In this document: piece after piece, positions 1 to 8,534 of the stretch | Numbering within the stretch: the stretch's first letter is position 1 | Layout: every line of letters starts with the position of its first letter | NCBI RefSeq assembly: GCF_009931655.1 | Contig: NZ_CP047984.1 | Location: 4,233,001 to 4,297,000 of the forward strand | From: Pontibacter russatus | GTDB lineage: Bacteria; Bacteroidota; Bacteroidia; Cytophagales; Hymenobacteraceae | Length of the DNA stretch: 64,000 nucleotides | Direction of reading: 5' to 3' | Notes under the pieces: model-generated | The model's input: only the letters and a program-made list of their open reading frames with translations | What the model was told of the DNA's origin: nothing | Databases searched by the model: none | Position numbers and translations under genes: made by a program

Positions 1-1176
1 GTGACGGGCCACCAGCTCATCCGACAGGATGTCCTTCATATCCCCGGCATAAAACGTGGTGTTGGTGATGTTGTTGATGGCGGAGTTGATTTTGGCGTCC
101 TCGATGGCGCTGGGCACGTACTCAATGCCGATTACCTCGCGGCACTGCCGGGCCACAAAATTGGCGATGGTGCCCGCGCCGGTATATAGGTCATATACCA
201 GTTCGTTTCCCGTCAGCCCCGCAAATTCCCTCGCCAGCCTATATAGCTCGTAGGCCTGGTCGGCGTTGGTCTGGTAAAATGACTTTGGCCCCACCCGGAA
301 CCGGATGCCCTCCATCTCCTCGTGTATATAGGGCAGACCGTGGTAGCACACCACCTCCAGGTCGTGGTAGGTTTCGTTTCCTTTGGAGTTGACCACATAT
401 TGTAGCGACGTGATCTCAGGAAAGGTAGCCTGCAGGTGGCGCATGATGCCTTCTATCGCCTCCTCGTCGTGGCGGAACACCTGCAGAATCACCATCAGCT
501 CGCCGGTGTTGGCGGTCCGGATGATGAGGTTGCGGAGAAAGCCCTGCTGCTTCACCACGTCAAAGAACTCCAGCCCGTGCTCCCGCGCATACGCCCGCAC
601 CGCCAGCCGGATGGTATTGGACGGATCGGGTTGCAGGTAGCAGTGCCGGATATCCAGTATCTTGTCGAACCGGCCGGGTATGTGGAAGCCCAGCGCGTTG
701 CGGTCAAACTCCTCCGCAGACTTGATCTGCTCATTCGTGAGCCAGCCGTTGTTCGAGAACGTGAACTCCAGCTTGTTGCGGTAATAGCGCGTTTTGGCTG
801 AACCCAGAATCGGGTCAAACGCGGGAAGCGCCACTTTACCGATGCGCTCCAGGTTGTCCTTCACCTGCTTCTGCTTGTAGTGCAGCTGCGTGTCGTAGCC
901 GATGTGCTGCCACTTGCAGCCGCCGCACACCCCGAAATGCTCGCAGAAAGGCTCCACGCGCAGCGCAGAATATTCCCGGAAGGCAACAGGCTGGGCCTTC
1001 AGAAAGCTTTTCTTCTTGCGTGTCACGCGCAGGTCCACCACGTCGCCGGGGGCCACCCCAGCCACGAAAATCACCATGTTGTTGTGGCGCGCCAGGCATT
1101 TCCCCTCGGCCACCATCTCCTCGATTTTAACGTTCTCGAGTACCTCGAACTGCTTTTTCTTATGCTTGTTTCTCAC
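1..1176 (-). CDS. rlmD: 23S rRNA (uracil-C5)-methyltransferase, RlmD/RumA type, cut by window start
   Basis: This protein methylates a uracil at C5 in 23S rRNA using S-adenosylmethionine. Translating the minus strand from a GTG at 1176 gives a basic N-terminus, a TRAM-like domain (about residues 10-65), then a cysteine cluster with CEHFGVCGGC, as in the Fe-S cluster of RumA. A SAM-binding region follows, with YDLYTGAGTIANF and the target-loop start FYQTNADQAY. About 392 codons are present and the C-terminus, with the catalytic Cys, lies outside the window. No ATG occurs upstream before an in-frame stop at 1189-1191, so GTG is the only upstream candidate. A Bacteroidota -7 box (TAATTTTG, minus strand, 1184-1191) lies so close that the mRNA would be nearly leaderless. 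The family is clear; the paralogue assignment (RlmD versus other RumA-like enzymes) is less certain. Confidence 0.9.
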   Translation of the reverse strand, partial: MRNKHKKKQFEVLENVKIEEMVAEGKCLARHNNMVIFVAGVAPGDVVDLRVTRKKKSFLKAQPVAFREYSALRVEPFCEHFGVCGGCKWQHIGYDTQLHYKQKQVKDNLERIGKVALPAFDPILGSAKTRYYRNKLEFTFSNNGWLTNEQIKSAEEFDRNALGFHIPGRFDKILDIRHCYLQPDPSNTIRLAVRAYAREHGLEFFDVVKQQGFLRNLIIRTANTGELMVILQVFRHDEEAIEGIMRHLQATFPEITSLQYVVNSKGNETYHDLEVVCYHGLPYIHEEMEGIRFRVGPKSFYQTNADQAYELYRLAREFAGLTGNELVYDLYTGAGTIANFVARQCREVIGIEYVPSAIEDAKINSAINNITNTTFYAGDMKDILSDELVARH

Positions 1177-1346
1177 GATGGTGCAAAATTAGTCAAAATT
1201 GAGGAGAAACGGCAGCTGGGCAATTGAATGTGCAGATGGGATGAGGGAATTTGGAGATTTGAAAATGTTCTGAAAGGAGTGTCAGCCTCACAAGCAGACC
1301 ATGGCCTAACAATCAACAACCAACCATCACCAATCAACAATTAAAT

Positions 1347-1354
1347 TAACTTTG
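1347..1354 (+). promoter_or_regulatory. Candidate -7 box for the SDR gene
   Basis: TAACTTTG matches the Bacteroidota -7 consensus TAnnTTTG, about 27 bases before the ATG at 1381. No clear TTG lies at the usual -33 distance, so this is a partial promoter call. Confidence 0.4.
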
Positions 1355-1380
1355 CAGCACGCATATATGGCTTCAGCATT

Positions 1381-2187
1381 ATGAAAGATAAAGTAGTACT
1401 GATTACAGGCGGAACATCGGGCATAGGCAAGGCGCTGGCTATTTCGTTTGGCAGGGCAGGGGCGAAGGTGGCTTTCTCGGGGCGCAATCCGCAAGGCCTC
1501 GCCCAGACGTCGCAGGAGTTGGCTGCGGCGGGCATCGACAACCTAGCCATTCAGGCGGATGTGAGCGTGGAGGAGCAGTGCGCGCAGATGGTGCAGCAGG
1601 TTATTGACCGATATGGTGGATTGGATGTGCTCATCAACAATGCCGGCATCTCGATGCGCGCGCTGTTCGAGGAGGTGGACCTGGATGTGATCCGCAAAGT
1701 GATGGACATTAACTTCTGGGGCACCGTGTACAGCACCAAATTCGCGCTGCCTTATATACTGGAACGCAGAGGTTCCATCATCGGCATATCCTCCATTGCG
1801 GGTTACCGGGGCCTGCCCGCCCGCACGGGCTACTCGGCCTCCAAATTTGCCATGCACGGTTTTCTGGAGACGCTTCGCACCGAACTGCTGCACAAGGGCG
1901 TACATGTGATGGTTGCCTGCCCGGGCTTTACGGCCTCCAACATCCGCAACACCGCGTTGGCTGCCAACGGGCAGCAGCAGGGCGAGTCGCCGCGCGAGGA
2001 AGGGAATATGATGACCGCCGAGGAAGTGGCTGAGAGGATACTGAAAGCGACGCAGCAACGCAAGCGCGACCTGGTGATGACCTTTCAGGGCAAGCTCACG
2101 GTATTCCTGAACAAATGGCTCCCCGGCCTGACGGACAAACTGGTCTATAATGTGATGGCAAAAGAGAAAGACTCGCCGTTGAAGTGA
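1381..2187 (+). CDS. Short-chain dehydrogenase/reductase (SDR family)
   Basis: This is an NAD(P)-dependent oxidoreductase of the classical SDR family, 268 aa with a single Rossmann domain. The cofactor motif TGGTSGIG is at residues 9-16, NNAG at 86-89, the active-site serines at 137-138 and YSASK at 151-155, so the Ser-Tyr-Lys catalytic set is complete. The C-terminal third, with a conserved PGFTASNIR segment and a basic tail, resembles the subgroup annotated as SDR family oxidoreductase or DltE-like; the substrate cannot be deduced. It stands alone on the plus strand and converges with the next gene on a shared hairpin. Confidence 0.92.
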   Translation: MKDKVVLITGGTSGIGKALAISFGRAGAKVAFSGRNPQGLAQTSQELAAAGIDNLAIQADVSVEEQCAQMVQQVIDRYGGLDVLINNAGISMRALFEEVDLDVIRKVMDINFWGTVYSTKFALPYILERRGSIIGISSIAGYRGLPARTGYSASKFAMHGFLETLRTELLHKGVHVMVACPGFTASNIRNTALAANGQQQGESPREEGNMMTAEEVAERILKATQQRKRDLVMTFQGKLTVFLNKWLPGLTDKLVYNVMAKEKDSPLK

Positions 2188-2207
2188 TCGTTGCTTGTTT
2201 TTCGTAT

Positions 2208-2245
2208 CACGTAGCACGAAATGAATATATATGTCGTGCTACGTG
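2208..2245. terminator. Bidirectional hairpin between convergent genes
   Basis: A 12-bp perfect stem (2208-2219 with 2234-2245) encloses an AT-rich loop holding a TATATA run. It lies between the ends of the SDR gene (+) and the TPR/SH3 gene (-) and could terminate both. Confidence 0.6.
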
Positions 2246-2259
2246 CTACGAAATACGTT

Positions 2260-2997
2260 CTAAGGAAGCTCCAGCACATTGTTTTTGCGGATATAGGCTT
2301 TCTCGCCTCTCCACTCTATTTCGTACCAGATGTCCTGCTCCCCGCGGATGGGCACTTTGTGTCCCTCGGTGGCGGTGGCCAGCCAGGAACTGCCCGCAGA
2401 GGGTGCCGACATAATGGCCACCTGGTTGCTCCGGATGATGCCCGCGTCATCCAGATCAAGGAAGTTTATATAGTAGAAGATAAACAGTAGGTACAGCGTA
2501 AAACCGATTTTGAAGGTGCTGGTGAACTTGTGGCCCTTGCGCCAACTGAAGAACATGACAGTGGCCGTGACGACAGCCGCCAGCAGCATAAGCTCGAGGA
2601 TACGCATATAATGCTTGCTGAGCTGCGTCTTGAAAAACTGCAGGTCGTTGTACTCGTAGCCCTGCAGGCGGTGGGCCTGCGCCAGTTCCTCCATTTTCCG
2701 CAGCACCGACCGGCTGGGTTCTTTCGTATAGAACAGGTGGAGGTAATACATGGCGCCTGTGTAGTCGTGCTGCCCTTCTTTGATGTAGGCCATTTTCAGG
2801 AGCATCCGGGGCGAGTAAAGCTGTTGCCCGTTCAGGATCTGCTCGTAGGCAGCGAGCGCCTCGGTGTAGTGCTGGGCCAGGAACAGAGAATCAGCGGTGG
2901 CGAGGGGTGTTTTATCTGCCTGAGCACAAGCCGGTTTTGCGAAGAGAGCCGAAATAATGACTAAAAAGGCGCATATTTTGAACCAAAGATTTTGCAT
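2260..2997 (-). CDS. Exported TPR and SH3-domain membrane protein
   Basis: The 245-aa protein has an N-terminal signal segment ending near FAKPACAQA and a TPR-like stretch (about residues 28-100) with the pattern AxxxFxxxxYxxALxxYEQIL. Two hydrophobic segments follow (about 133-150 and 163-182). The C-terminus (about 185-245) has an SH3b-like fold signature: VAIMSAPS, then GHKVPIRGEQDIWYEIEW, then RGEKAYIRKNNVLEL. This architecture is common in Bacteroidota, where it is annotated as a tetratricopeptide or SH3 domain-containing protein, sometimes near Bat aerotolerance genes; no Bat genes are visible here. The role is probably in the cell envelope, but the biochemical function is unknown. Confidence 0.75.
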   Translation of the reverse strand: MQNLWFKICAFLVIISALFAKPACAQADKTPLATADSLFLAQHYTEALAAYEQILNGQQLYSPRMLLKMAYIKEGQHDYTGAMYYLHLFYTKEPSRSVLRKMEELAQAHRLQGYEYNDLQFFKTQLSKHYMRILELMLLAAVVTATVMFFSWRKGHKFTSTFKIGFTLYLLFIFYYINFLDLDDAGIIRSNQVAIMSAPSAGSSWLATATEGHKVPIRGEQDIWYEIEWRGEKAYIRKNNVLELP

Positions 2998-3021
2998 TTA
3001 AAAACTTAGCTGTTAGTTTTG
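2992..3021 (+). promoter_or_regulatory. Promoter of the first tRNA-Lys
   Basis: TTG at 2992-2994 and TAGTTTTG at 3014-3021 are separated by 19 bases, the spacing of the Bacteroidota -33/-7 promoter. The tRNA begins 47 bases downstream. The -33 element overlaps the start of the divergent TPR/SH3 gene. Confidence 0.7.
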
Positions 3022-3067
3022 CATCGCAATTCAGGGAAATCACTCCGGAAATGCAAGTTATAAAAAA

Positions 3068-3143
3068 GATTCTGTAGCTCAGCTGGTAGAGCAATACACT
3101 TTTAATGTATGGGTCCTGGGTTCGAATCCCAGCGGGATCACCA
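3068..3143 (+). tRNA. tRNA-Lys (anticodon TTT), CCA encoded
   Basis: A 76-base cloverleaf has acceptor arm GATTCTG paired with the CGGGATC end, the anticodon stem ATACA/TGTAT with loop CTTTTAA (anticodon TTT), and a T-arm with TTCGAAT. The 3' CCA is encoded, which is not true of the other two tRNAs in this window. It is identical to the second copy at 3285-3360. Confidence 0.95.
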
Positions 3144-3152
3144 AAAAACAAG

Positions 3153-3181
3153 AAAGCCTTTTCAGCGCGAGAAGGCTTTTT
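3153..3181 (+). terminator. Terminator of the first tRNA-Lys
   Basis: AAAGCCTT pairs with AAGGCTTT and is followed by a T-run, ten bases after the encoded CCA. It is a standard rho-independent form. Confidence 0.75.
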
Positions 3182-3228
3182 CGTTCTAAGGCTGCCATGC
3201 CTATATATAAGGCAGCGCGAGTTTAATT

Positions 3229-3258
3229 TTGAAAATACGGATTTAGCTCGTATTTTTG
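3229..3258 (+). promoter_or_regulatory. Promoter of the second tRNA-Lys
   Basis: TTG at 3229-3231 and TATTTTTG at 3251-3258 are separated by 19 bases. The second tRNA-Lys therefore has its own promoter between the first copy's terminator and its own start, so the pair is not one transcript. Confidence 0.75.
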
Positions 3259-3284
3259 CACTCCCAACAATGGGAATGAGTACT

Positions 3285-3360
3285 GATTCTGTAGCTCAGC
3301 TGGTAGAGCAATACACTTTTAATGTATGGGTCCTGGGTTCGAATCCCAGCGGGATCACCA
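3285..3360 (+). tRNA. tRNA-Lys (anticodon TTT), second identical copy
   Basis: The 76 bases are identical to the copy at 3068-3143, including the encoded CCA. The flanking bases differ, with a distinct promoter and a distinct terminator, so this is a true gene duplication rather than a duplicated transcription unit. Confidence 0.95.
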
Positions 3361-3377
3361 AAAACGCACACAGTACA

Positions 3378-3425
3378 AGCACAAAGCCCTCTTTACTTGC
3401 AGTAGAGAGGGCTTTGTGCTTCTCA
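3378..3425 (+). terminator. Terminator of the second tRNA-Lys
   Basis: A perfect 15-bp stem (3378-3392 with 3406-3420) built on an AAAGCCCTCT core lies 18 bases downstream of the tRNA. No strong T-run follows on this strand. Confidence 0.65.
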
Positions 3426-3487
3426 GGAATGAGCCCCTGAAGGGTCGCCCCGCAAGACTTTTATATATGGCATGCAGGAACAGGTAG

Positions 3488-4852
3488 TCAGTCCTCTGTC
3501 TTATACAGCGTCTCGAACAGTCGGTGTTTGTATTGCGGATACTCCCGCAGCACCGCCACCAGGGCGAACAGCACGCCGCCGATCAGCACCGGGTAAACCA
3601 GATACAGCAGTGGGTGGAGGAGGGGCAGGAACAGCATCCCGAACAGGATAATCGTTATAAAATTGTACAGGTACGAAGACCTGGCGCTGAAGCTGAAGAT
3701 ACCGCCCTTCACCGCCTTCGGGCTGACGATGGAGGCGATGATGCCAAAAGGAGTCAGCAGCAGCACCGAGGCGATGTACATGAGCACGATGAACAGGGCT
3801 TGCTCGTGGTTAAAAAACGTGACGTACAGAAAAGTGAGCACTGCATCCATGAGCAGCGGCACCCGCAACGGCATCAGGCTGGCCTTGATGAAGTCCATAT
3901 AGCCGCCGCTGCTGCGCTCGATGGTGAGCCAGAGGTTGCGGTAAAAGCCCCACACGTTGTTGAACACGTAGGAATATATAACCAGCGGCCCCACAAACAG
4001 CCACAGCGACACAATCTCGTCAAACACGTGCACATCCTTCTGCAGGTAAGAGGTGGCATCCAGGGCCAGAATGATGGCCTTGAACACCAGTCCGAAAATC
4101 AGCATCTGCTTGGCCAGCCTGTGGTTCTTGAAGAGTCGCCAACTCAGGCTGCGGCGGGCATTGTTGCTGTAATTGACCACCTTGCGGCGCTGCTCAGCGG
4201 CCGCCTGCTCCAGCAGATAATTGGCCGCGATAAAAAAGCCCAGCGCAGCCATGTGTACTATCAGCATCAGCCAATACGAAGTGGGCCGGAACATGGGCAC
4301 GCGCACCTGCAGCGCCACGAAGGCCGCTGCCATTACGGCGCCCATGTAAAAATAGCTGTGCGTCCAGCGCATTCTCCGCTCCACAAACACCTGCAGCGTC
4401 CGGAGGGTGACATGCGCCGTCAGCAGCACCAGCACACTCTGCAGCAGGTGCCCGACTGCATAGTCAGGTGACATCAGAAAGAGCAGGAGCAGGAAGTTTG
4501 CCACGATGAAGTAAAACGGCGACACCAGTTCCACCGTCAACTCTGCCCAGAACTTTTTTAGAGGGCTGACGGGATATATGCGCTGTATGACTTCGGCCTT
4601 CGGCACATAAGCCGGGAAAAACCCCTTGAGGATGATGATGGCCAGCAGGAACAGGTTGGCGTATTCCAGTATCTGCTCCGGGCTTTGGGACACGCTGTCT
4701 CCAATCCGGGCCTGGTGCAGCAGGTAAGTGAAGATGTAACTGTAAACGCCCGCCAGCACGATGCCGAGAGAGAGCAGCAAGGCCCGCAGCTGCTTCTTCT
4801 GGCGGAAAAAACCTGCTACGCGCGCACGGCAGGAGAAAAGTATCAAATCCAT
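3488..4852 (-). CDS. Multi-pass membrane protein, probable ABC transporter permease partner
   Basis: This 454-aa protein has about ten to twelve hydrophobic segments, a basic N-terminus and a short basic tail (RLFETLYKTED). It has no catalytic motif I recognise. It lies directly downstream of an ABC ATPase on the same strand (82-base gap) in a two-gene unit, which suggests it is the membrane subunit of that transporter. A conserved-looking stretch early in the protein (PLKKFWAELTVELVSPFYF) resembles the coupling region of Bacteroidota permeases that act with CcmA-like ATPases. The substrate is unknown. Related families include ABC-2-like permeases and DUF5687-like proteins; I cannot choose between them. 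Confidence 0.65.
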   Translation of the reverse strand: MDLILFSCRARVAGFFRQKKQLRALLLSLGIVLAGVYSYIFTYLLHQARIGDSVSQSPEQILEYANLFLLAIIILKGFFPAYVPKAEVIQRIYPVSPLKKFWAELTVELVSPFYFIVANFLLLLFLMSPDYAVGHLLQSVLVLLTAHVTLRTLQVFVERRMRWTHSYFYMGAVMAAAFVALQVRVPMFRPTSYWLMLIVHMAALGFFIAANYLLEQAAAEQRRKVVNYSNNARRSLSWRLFKNHRLAKQMLIFGLVFKAIILALDATSYLQKDVHVFDEIVSLWLFVGPLVIYSYVFNNVWGFYRNLWLTIERSSGGYMDFIKASLMPLRVPLLMDAVLTFLYVTFFNHEQALFIVLMYIASVLLLTPFGIIASIVSPKAVKGGIFSFSARSSYLYNFITIILFGMLFLPLLHPLLYLVYPVLIGGVLFALVAVLREYPQYKHRLFETLYKTED

Positions 4853-4934
4853 TTCATTCAGTTTAAAGTTTGAGTTGAGAGTTAAGAGTGAACCTGTAGT
4901 AATGAGGTTTTAACTCTTAACTTTAAACTCTTAA

Positions 4935-5693
4935 CTAATTGAGCATCCAGTCCATGTTGGTGCCGGAGGTGTAGTGGGGGAGCAGCAGTTGGAACAGGGC
5001 CTGGTCTATCAGGTTTTTGCCGTTCATGGTAAACTCCTGCACCGAGCCGTTGTACATCAGCCGGCTGTCGTTCAGCACGCCTATATGGGTGGCCACTTTC
5101 TCCACATAGTTCAGGTCGTGCGACGAGATGAGGATAACGCGGTTGGCGTTGCGGTAGCTGCGGATAAGGTTGACCAGCAACTGGGCAGCGATCGGGTCGA
5201 GGCCGGTGAAGGGCTCGTCGAGGATAAGCACCTGCGGCTTGTGCAGGATGGCGGCGGCAATGCCGACCTTCTTCTTCATGCCTGTGGAGTAGCCGGCGAT
5301 GTTTTTATAGAGTACTTCCTGGTCGGTGAAGAAGTAGTTGGTCAGGCTGGTGATGCGCTCCGCCGCCTCTTTGGGGTCTAGGCGGTACAGCTTCGCGACG
5401 AAATTGAGGTACTCCAGACCCGTGAACTCGTCTATCAGGGGATTGTCTTCGCACAGCGCGCCCAGATTTTGCTTCACTGCCAGCGCGTCCTGCATATAAT
5501 TCTTGCCGAAAAGGGAGACAGTGCCGGCATCGGGCTGTATCAGGTCCAGAATGCAATTGAGGAAGGTGCTCTTGCCCACCCCGTTCTTGCCCAGCAGGCA
5601 ATAACACTGGCCCCTGCCTATGGTTACATCAAGGTCTTTTAGTACATGTTTTTTTCCAAATGATTTCGATAAGCCGCTTATTTCTATGCTCAT
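4935..5693 (-). CDS. ABC transporter ATP-binding protein (CcmA-like)
   Basis: This is a 252-aa nucleotide-binding subunit. Walker A GKNGVGKS is at residues 35-42, the signature YSTGMKKK at about 134, and Walker B VLILDEPFTGLDP at about 155. A switch histidine follows in ISSHDLNYVEK. The signature deviates from LSGGQ in the way common to ABC-2 type exporters (YSxGMKxK). It powers transport together with the membrane protein encoded just downstream. The cargo could be a drug, lipid or sodium, and nothing in the sequence decides. Confidence 0.9.
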   Translation of the reverse strand: MSIEISGLSKSFGKKHVLKDLDVTIGRGQCYCLLGKNGVGKSTFLNCILDLIQPDAGTVSLFGKNYMQDALAVKQNLGALCEDNPLIDEFTGLEYLNFVAKLYRLDPKEAAERITSLTNYFFTDQEVLYKNIAGYSTGMKKKVGIAAAILHKPQVLILDEPFTGLDPIAAQLLVNLIRSYRNANRVILISSHDLNYVEKVATHIGVLNDSRLMYNGSVQEFTMNGKNLIDQALFQLLLPHYTSGTNMDWMLN

Positions 5694-5946
5694 ATAGGTT
5701 ACGCTACGAATTGAGTGCTCATGTTCCGGGTGCCAGCCGCTCCAGGCTGTTTGCGGATAAAATTAAGCATTAAGCCATTATGGTCCTACAACAGCGGGGG
5801 CAGGCTCTTGTAATGTTTATACTTGTTGCTATACTCCGACGGAAAACTTTCTTTATAGACTAAAACACGGTTAGGGCCATAAAGTTCGCGAGCGGCACTA
5901 TTTCGCTGCAGGAGGGAATAATAAGCCAAAATTCGGGGCAGGGGCG
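5694..5946. other. Intergenic stretch, no gene seen
   Basis: Between the ABC ATPase start and the tRNA-Leu promoter I see no plausible reading frame, repeat or strong hairpin. It should contain the minus-strand ABC promoter, but I find no clean consensus match. Confidence 0.4.
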
Positions 5947-5977
5947 TTGCAAATGTCAGGAGGGCTCTTTACTTTTG
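5947..5977 (+). promoter_or_regulatory. Promoter of tRNA-Leu
   Basis: TTG at 5947-5949 and TACTTTTG at 5970-5977 are separated by 20 bases and end 16 bases before the tRNA. Confidence 0.7.
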
Positions 5978-5993
5978 CCATCACATTTTACCT

Positions 5994-6075
5994 GCGCACG
6001 TGGTGAAACTGGTAGACACGCCATCTTGAGGGGGTGGTGCCTTCGGGTGTGGGAGTTCGAATCTCCCCGCGCGCA
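5994..6075 (+). tRNA. tRNA-Leu (anticodon GAG)
   Basis: This 82-base class II tRNA has a long variable arm (GTGCCTTCGGGTGT region). The anticodon stem CCATC/GGTGG frames loop TTGAGGG (anticodon GAG), and the T-arm is GGGAG-TTCGAAT-CTCCC. The acceptor stem has one A-C mismatch at pair 5-68 as given. CCA is not encoded; the discriminator A is at 6075. Confidence 0.93.
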
Positions 6076-6103
6076 CTTCTAAAAACTTATTTCCTCATCA
6101 CAC

Positions 6104-6133
6104 AGAAAGCAGCGCGAGCTGCTTTCTGCTTTT
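6104..6133 (+). terminator. Terminator of tRNA-Leu
   Basis: A 10-bp stem AGAAAGCAGC with GCTGCTTTCT has a GCGA tetraloop and is followed by a T-rich tail. Confidence 0.7.
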
Positions 6134-6200
6134 ATATCCTATCTTATAACCAAGTTGCCGCATATACGAAACCAAATACCACGGTTTTGCCATATATACG

Positions 6201-7772
6201 TCAGCGGTTTTTCTCAAACGGATTCTCCGGTTTCACCAGCAGCACTTTCTCCTTTTCTACTGCCACGGCGCCGGGTGCGGAACCTTTGGGTTTGCGCACC
6301 CATTTCTTGGGGGTATATATCACCGGGCAGAGGGAGTCGGTTTTGCGCTTGCTGTAGTAGGCGGCCAGCTGCGCCGCTTTCTCCAGCACGGTGCCGGGCA
6401 CGGTTTTGCCTGCCTGGTGTTTGATGACGACGTGTGAGCCGGAGACATCTTTGGCGTGCAGCCATATATCCTCTTTGTAGGTGTGGCGCTGCGTCAGCTC
6501 GTCGTTGTTCTTCGCGCTTTTGCCCACCAGTATCCGGAAGCCCTCCGTCTCAAACAGCCGGAAGGGAATCTCCTGCTGCTCCTGCTGCCTGGTGGCAAGC
6601 AGGTGGCTGTAGTCGCGCAGGAAAATTTTAAGCTGCCTGTAGTCCTGCACTTCTGCCAGCGCCTGCAGGGCATCCTCCAGCACAATCAATTCCTCCAGTT
6701 TCCGCTCCGTCTTTTCCTCCAACTGCTTCACCTCCACGTGCTGGTTTTTGGCTTTGCGGTAGAGCCGCTCGGCCGCCTTCTGCGGCGTCTCGTTTTGCTT
6801 GAGTTTATATAGGCGGGGCTGGTCGGTGTAAAAATCATACAGCTCCACTTCGGTGGCGCGGGGCGGGATGTTTGTCAGGTTGGCCATGAGCACGTTGGCC
6901 GTCTGCGCGTAAGATTTGTCGTAGCGCAATTCCTGCAGCTTTTGCTCCGCCTGCTCCAGCACCGTCTGGGTGATGTGCCGCCTGCGCTCCAGTTGCTGCC
7001 TGGCCTGCGCATATTGCCGCTCGTAGCCCGTCTCAGACAGGTAGAGGCGGGTGTAGGCGTTCAGCGCTTCCACGGGGCTGGAATAGGTATATAGCACCTC
7101 GCCTATTGGGAGCAAAGACAGGCGCAGCTTCCCTTCGAACCGGATGATGTAATACTGTTCCGGCGCCTCCAGCAGCTCCAGCATTTCCTGCACCATTTCC
7201 CATTGCTGCGCAAGGGGCTGCTGACTGTAGTGGCGTTCGTTCAGGTAAGCCGCCGGCAAATCGCCGAAGGTGGGGTATAGCTTGCGCAGGTTTCCCTGGG
7301 CGGCGGAGAAAGCGGCAAAATTCTGTGCCAGCGGGCGGTCCATCTGCAGCGGGGCAAGGTCTGCGTCTGCACTGAACTTGTTGTGAAACAGTTCCACTGG
7401 AAGGCCATCCCTATATAAAACGATGTTGGATCTGTTGCCGAACAGTTTGAAGAGCAGGATATAGCCGCCCGTGAACTTCAGGTAAAAGCTGCGTTCGTTC
7501 AGGTGCTGCACCACTTCCTCCACCGTCTGGCCCCGCAGGGGCTGCAGCAGTTCCACGGTGTTGGCGCGCGCCCTCCGGAAGCCAGTTGGGAAGGAGAGGG
7601 AGGAGAAGTGAGACGTCAGCAGCGCCCGTATGTAGAGCTCCCTGTTTTCCCATGCAAAGCCCAGAATCAGCTCGTCCTTGTTTTGGCTGAAGGCCGTGAC
7701 CGCCCGCATGCCCTGCAGTTCGGGGCGCAGCGCCTGTGTCAGTTGCTTTAAAAAGTAGTAGTTCTGATGCAC
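6201..7772 (-). CDS. NFACT/Rqc2-RqcH family RNA-binding protein
   Basis: This 523-aa protein has the NFACT-N domain (about 1-200), long helical coiled segments (about 250-390) with RYDKSYAQTANVLMANLTNIP, and a C-terminal NFACT-R domain (about 415-515) with DIWLHAKDVSGSHVVIKH. Family members bind 50S subunits stalled with peptidyl-tRNA and recruit tRNA-Ala to add C-terminal tails (RqcH), so the likely role is ribosome-associated quality control. Older annotations call it fibronectin-binding protein A. Its ATG at 7770-7772 directly abuts the stop codon of the upstream hydrolase, so the two are translationally adjacent in one operon. Whether it keeps tailing activity in this lineage is not shown by sequence alone. 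Confidence 0.88.
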   Translation of the reverse strand: MHQNYYFLKQLTQALRPELQGMRAVTAFSQNKDELILGFAWENRELYIRALLTSHFSSLSFPTGFRRARANTVELLQPLRGQTVEEVVQHLNERSFYLKFTGGYILLFKLFGNRSNIVLYRDGLPVELFHNKFSADADLAPLQMDRPLAQNFAAFSAAQGNLRKLYPTFGDLPAAYLNERHYSQQPLAQQWEMVQEMLELLEAPEQYYIIRFEGKLRLSLLPIGEVLYTYSSPVEALNAYTRLYLSETGYERQYAQARQQLERRRHITQTVLEQAEQKLQELRYDKSYAQTANVLMANLTNIPPRATEVELYDFYTDQPRLYKLKQNETPQKAAERLYRKAKNQHVEVKQLEEKTERKLEELIVLEDALQALAEVQDYRQLKIFLRDYSHLLATRQQEQQEIPFRLFETEGFRILVGKSAKNNDELTQRHTYKEDIWLHAKDVSGSHVVIKHQAGKTVPGTVLEKAAQLAAYYSKRKTDSLCPVIYTPKKWVRKPKGSAPGAVAVEKEKVLLVKPENPFEKNR

Positions 7773-8534
7773 CTAGAGTTCAAGCTGCAGGCCGTCGTAG
7801 CCTAATCGAATAAAGCCCGGGAGTTGGGGCTCCACCTCGCGGTGCTGCCCCAGCAGATGGCTGATGTGTGTGAGGTACGCCTGCTCCGGCTGCAGTTCCT
7901 CCAACAGGTTAATGGCCTCCTGAAGCGAGAAGTGGGAGATGTGCGGTTCCTGGCGCAGCGCGTTCAGCACCACCACCTTCGAGCCTTTCACCTTCTCTTT
8001 CTCCTCCTCGGATATATAATTGGCGTCGGTGATGTAGGTAAAGTCGCCGATGCGGTAGCCGAACACGGGCAGTTTGTAGTGCATTACCCGGATGGGCGTA
8101 AACGGCACGCCCTCCACCTCGAAAGGCTGGTTGGTGACGGTGTGCAGCTGCACCCTCGGAATGCCGGGGTATTTGTAGTCCGCGAAGATATAGGAGAATT
8201 CTTTCTTCAGCTGCCCCAGCACGCGCTCTTCGGCATATACCGGCATGTCTTTGTGCTGCGCGAAGTTGTAGGCGCGGATGTCGTCGAGGCCGGCTGTGTG
8301 GTCCTTGTGCTCGTGCGTGAACACCAGCGCGTCCAGCGTCCTGATTCGCTCGCGCAGCACCTGCTGCCGGAAGTCGGGGCCGGTGTCGATGATGATGCTC
8401 TTGCCGCCCACCTGCAGGTGTACCGACACGCGCAGGCGCTTGTCGCGGTAGTCCACAGAGCGGCAAACCTCGCAGGTGCACCCGATAACGGGTACGCCCT
8501 GCGAGGTGCCGGTGCCTAGTAAGGTTATTCTCAA
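7773..8534 (-). CDS. PhnP-like metallo-beta-lactamase-fold phosphodiesterase
   Basis: The 253-aa protein begins with the PhnP-type signature GTGTSQGVPVIGCTCEVC (from residue 7); the cysteines at 19, 21 and 24 match the extra zinc site of that group. The metal-binding HEHKDH is at 74-79, an acidic ligand lies in ITDANY, and a C-terminal THISH supplies another ligand. Known relatives hydrolyse cyclic phosphodiesters such as phosphoribosyl 1,2-cyclic phosphate. No phn genes are nearby, so the physiological substrate is open. It overlaps the upstream 91-aa gene by 4 bases and abuts the NFACT gene. Confidence 0.85.
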   Translation of the reverse strand: MRITLLGTGTSQGVPVIGCTCEVCRSVDYRDKRLRVSVHLQVGGKSIIIDTGPDFRQQVLRERIRTLDALVFTHEHKDHTAGLDDIRAYNFAQHKDMPVYAEERVLGQLKKEFSYIFADYKYPGIPRVQLHTVTNQPFEVEGVPFTPIRVMHYKLPVFGYRIGDFTYITDANYISEEEKEKVKGSKVVVLNALRQEPHISHFSLQEAINLLEELQPEQAYLTHISHLLGQHREVEPQLPGFIRLGYDGLQLEL

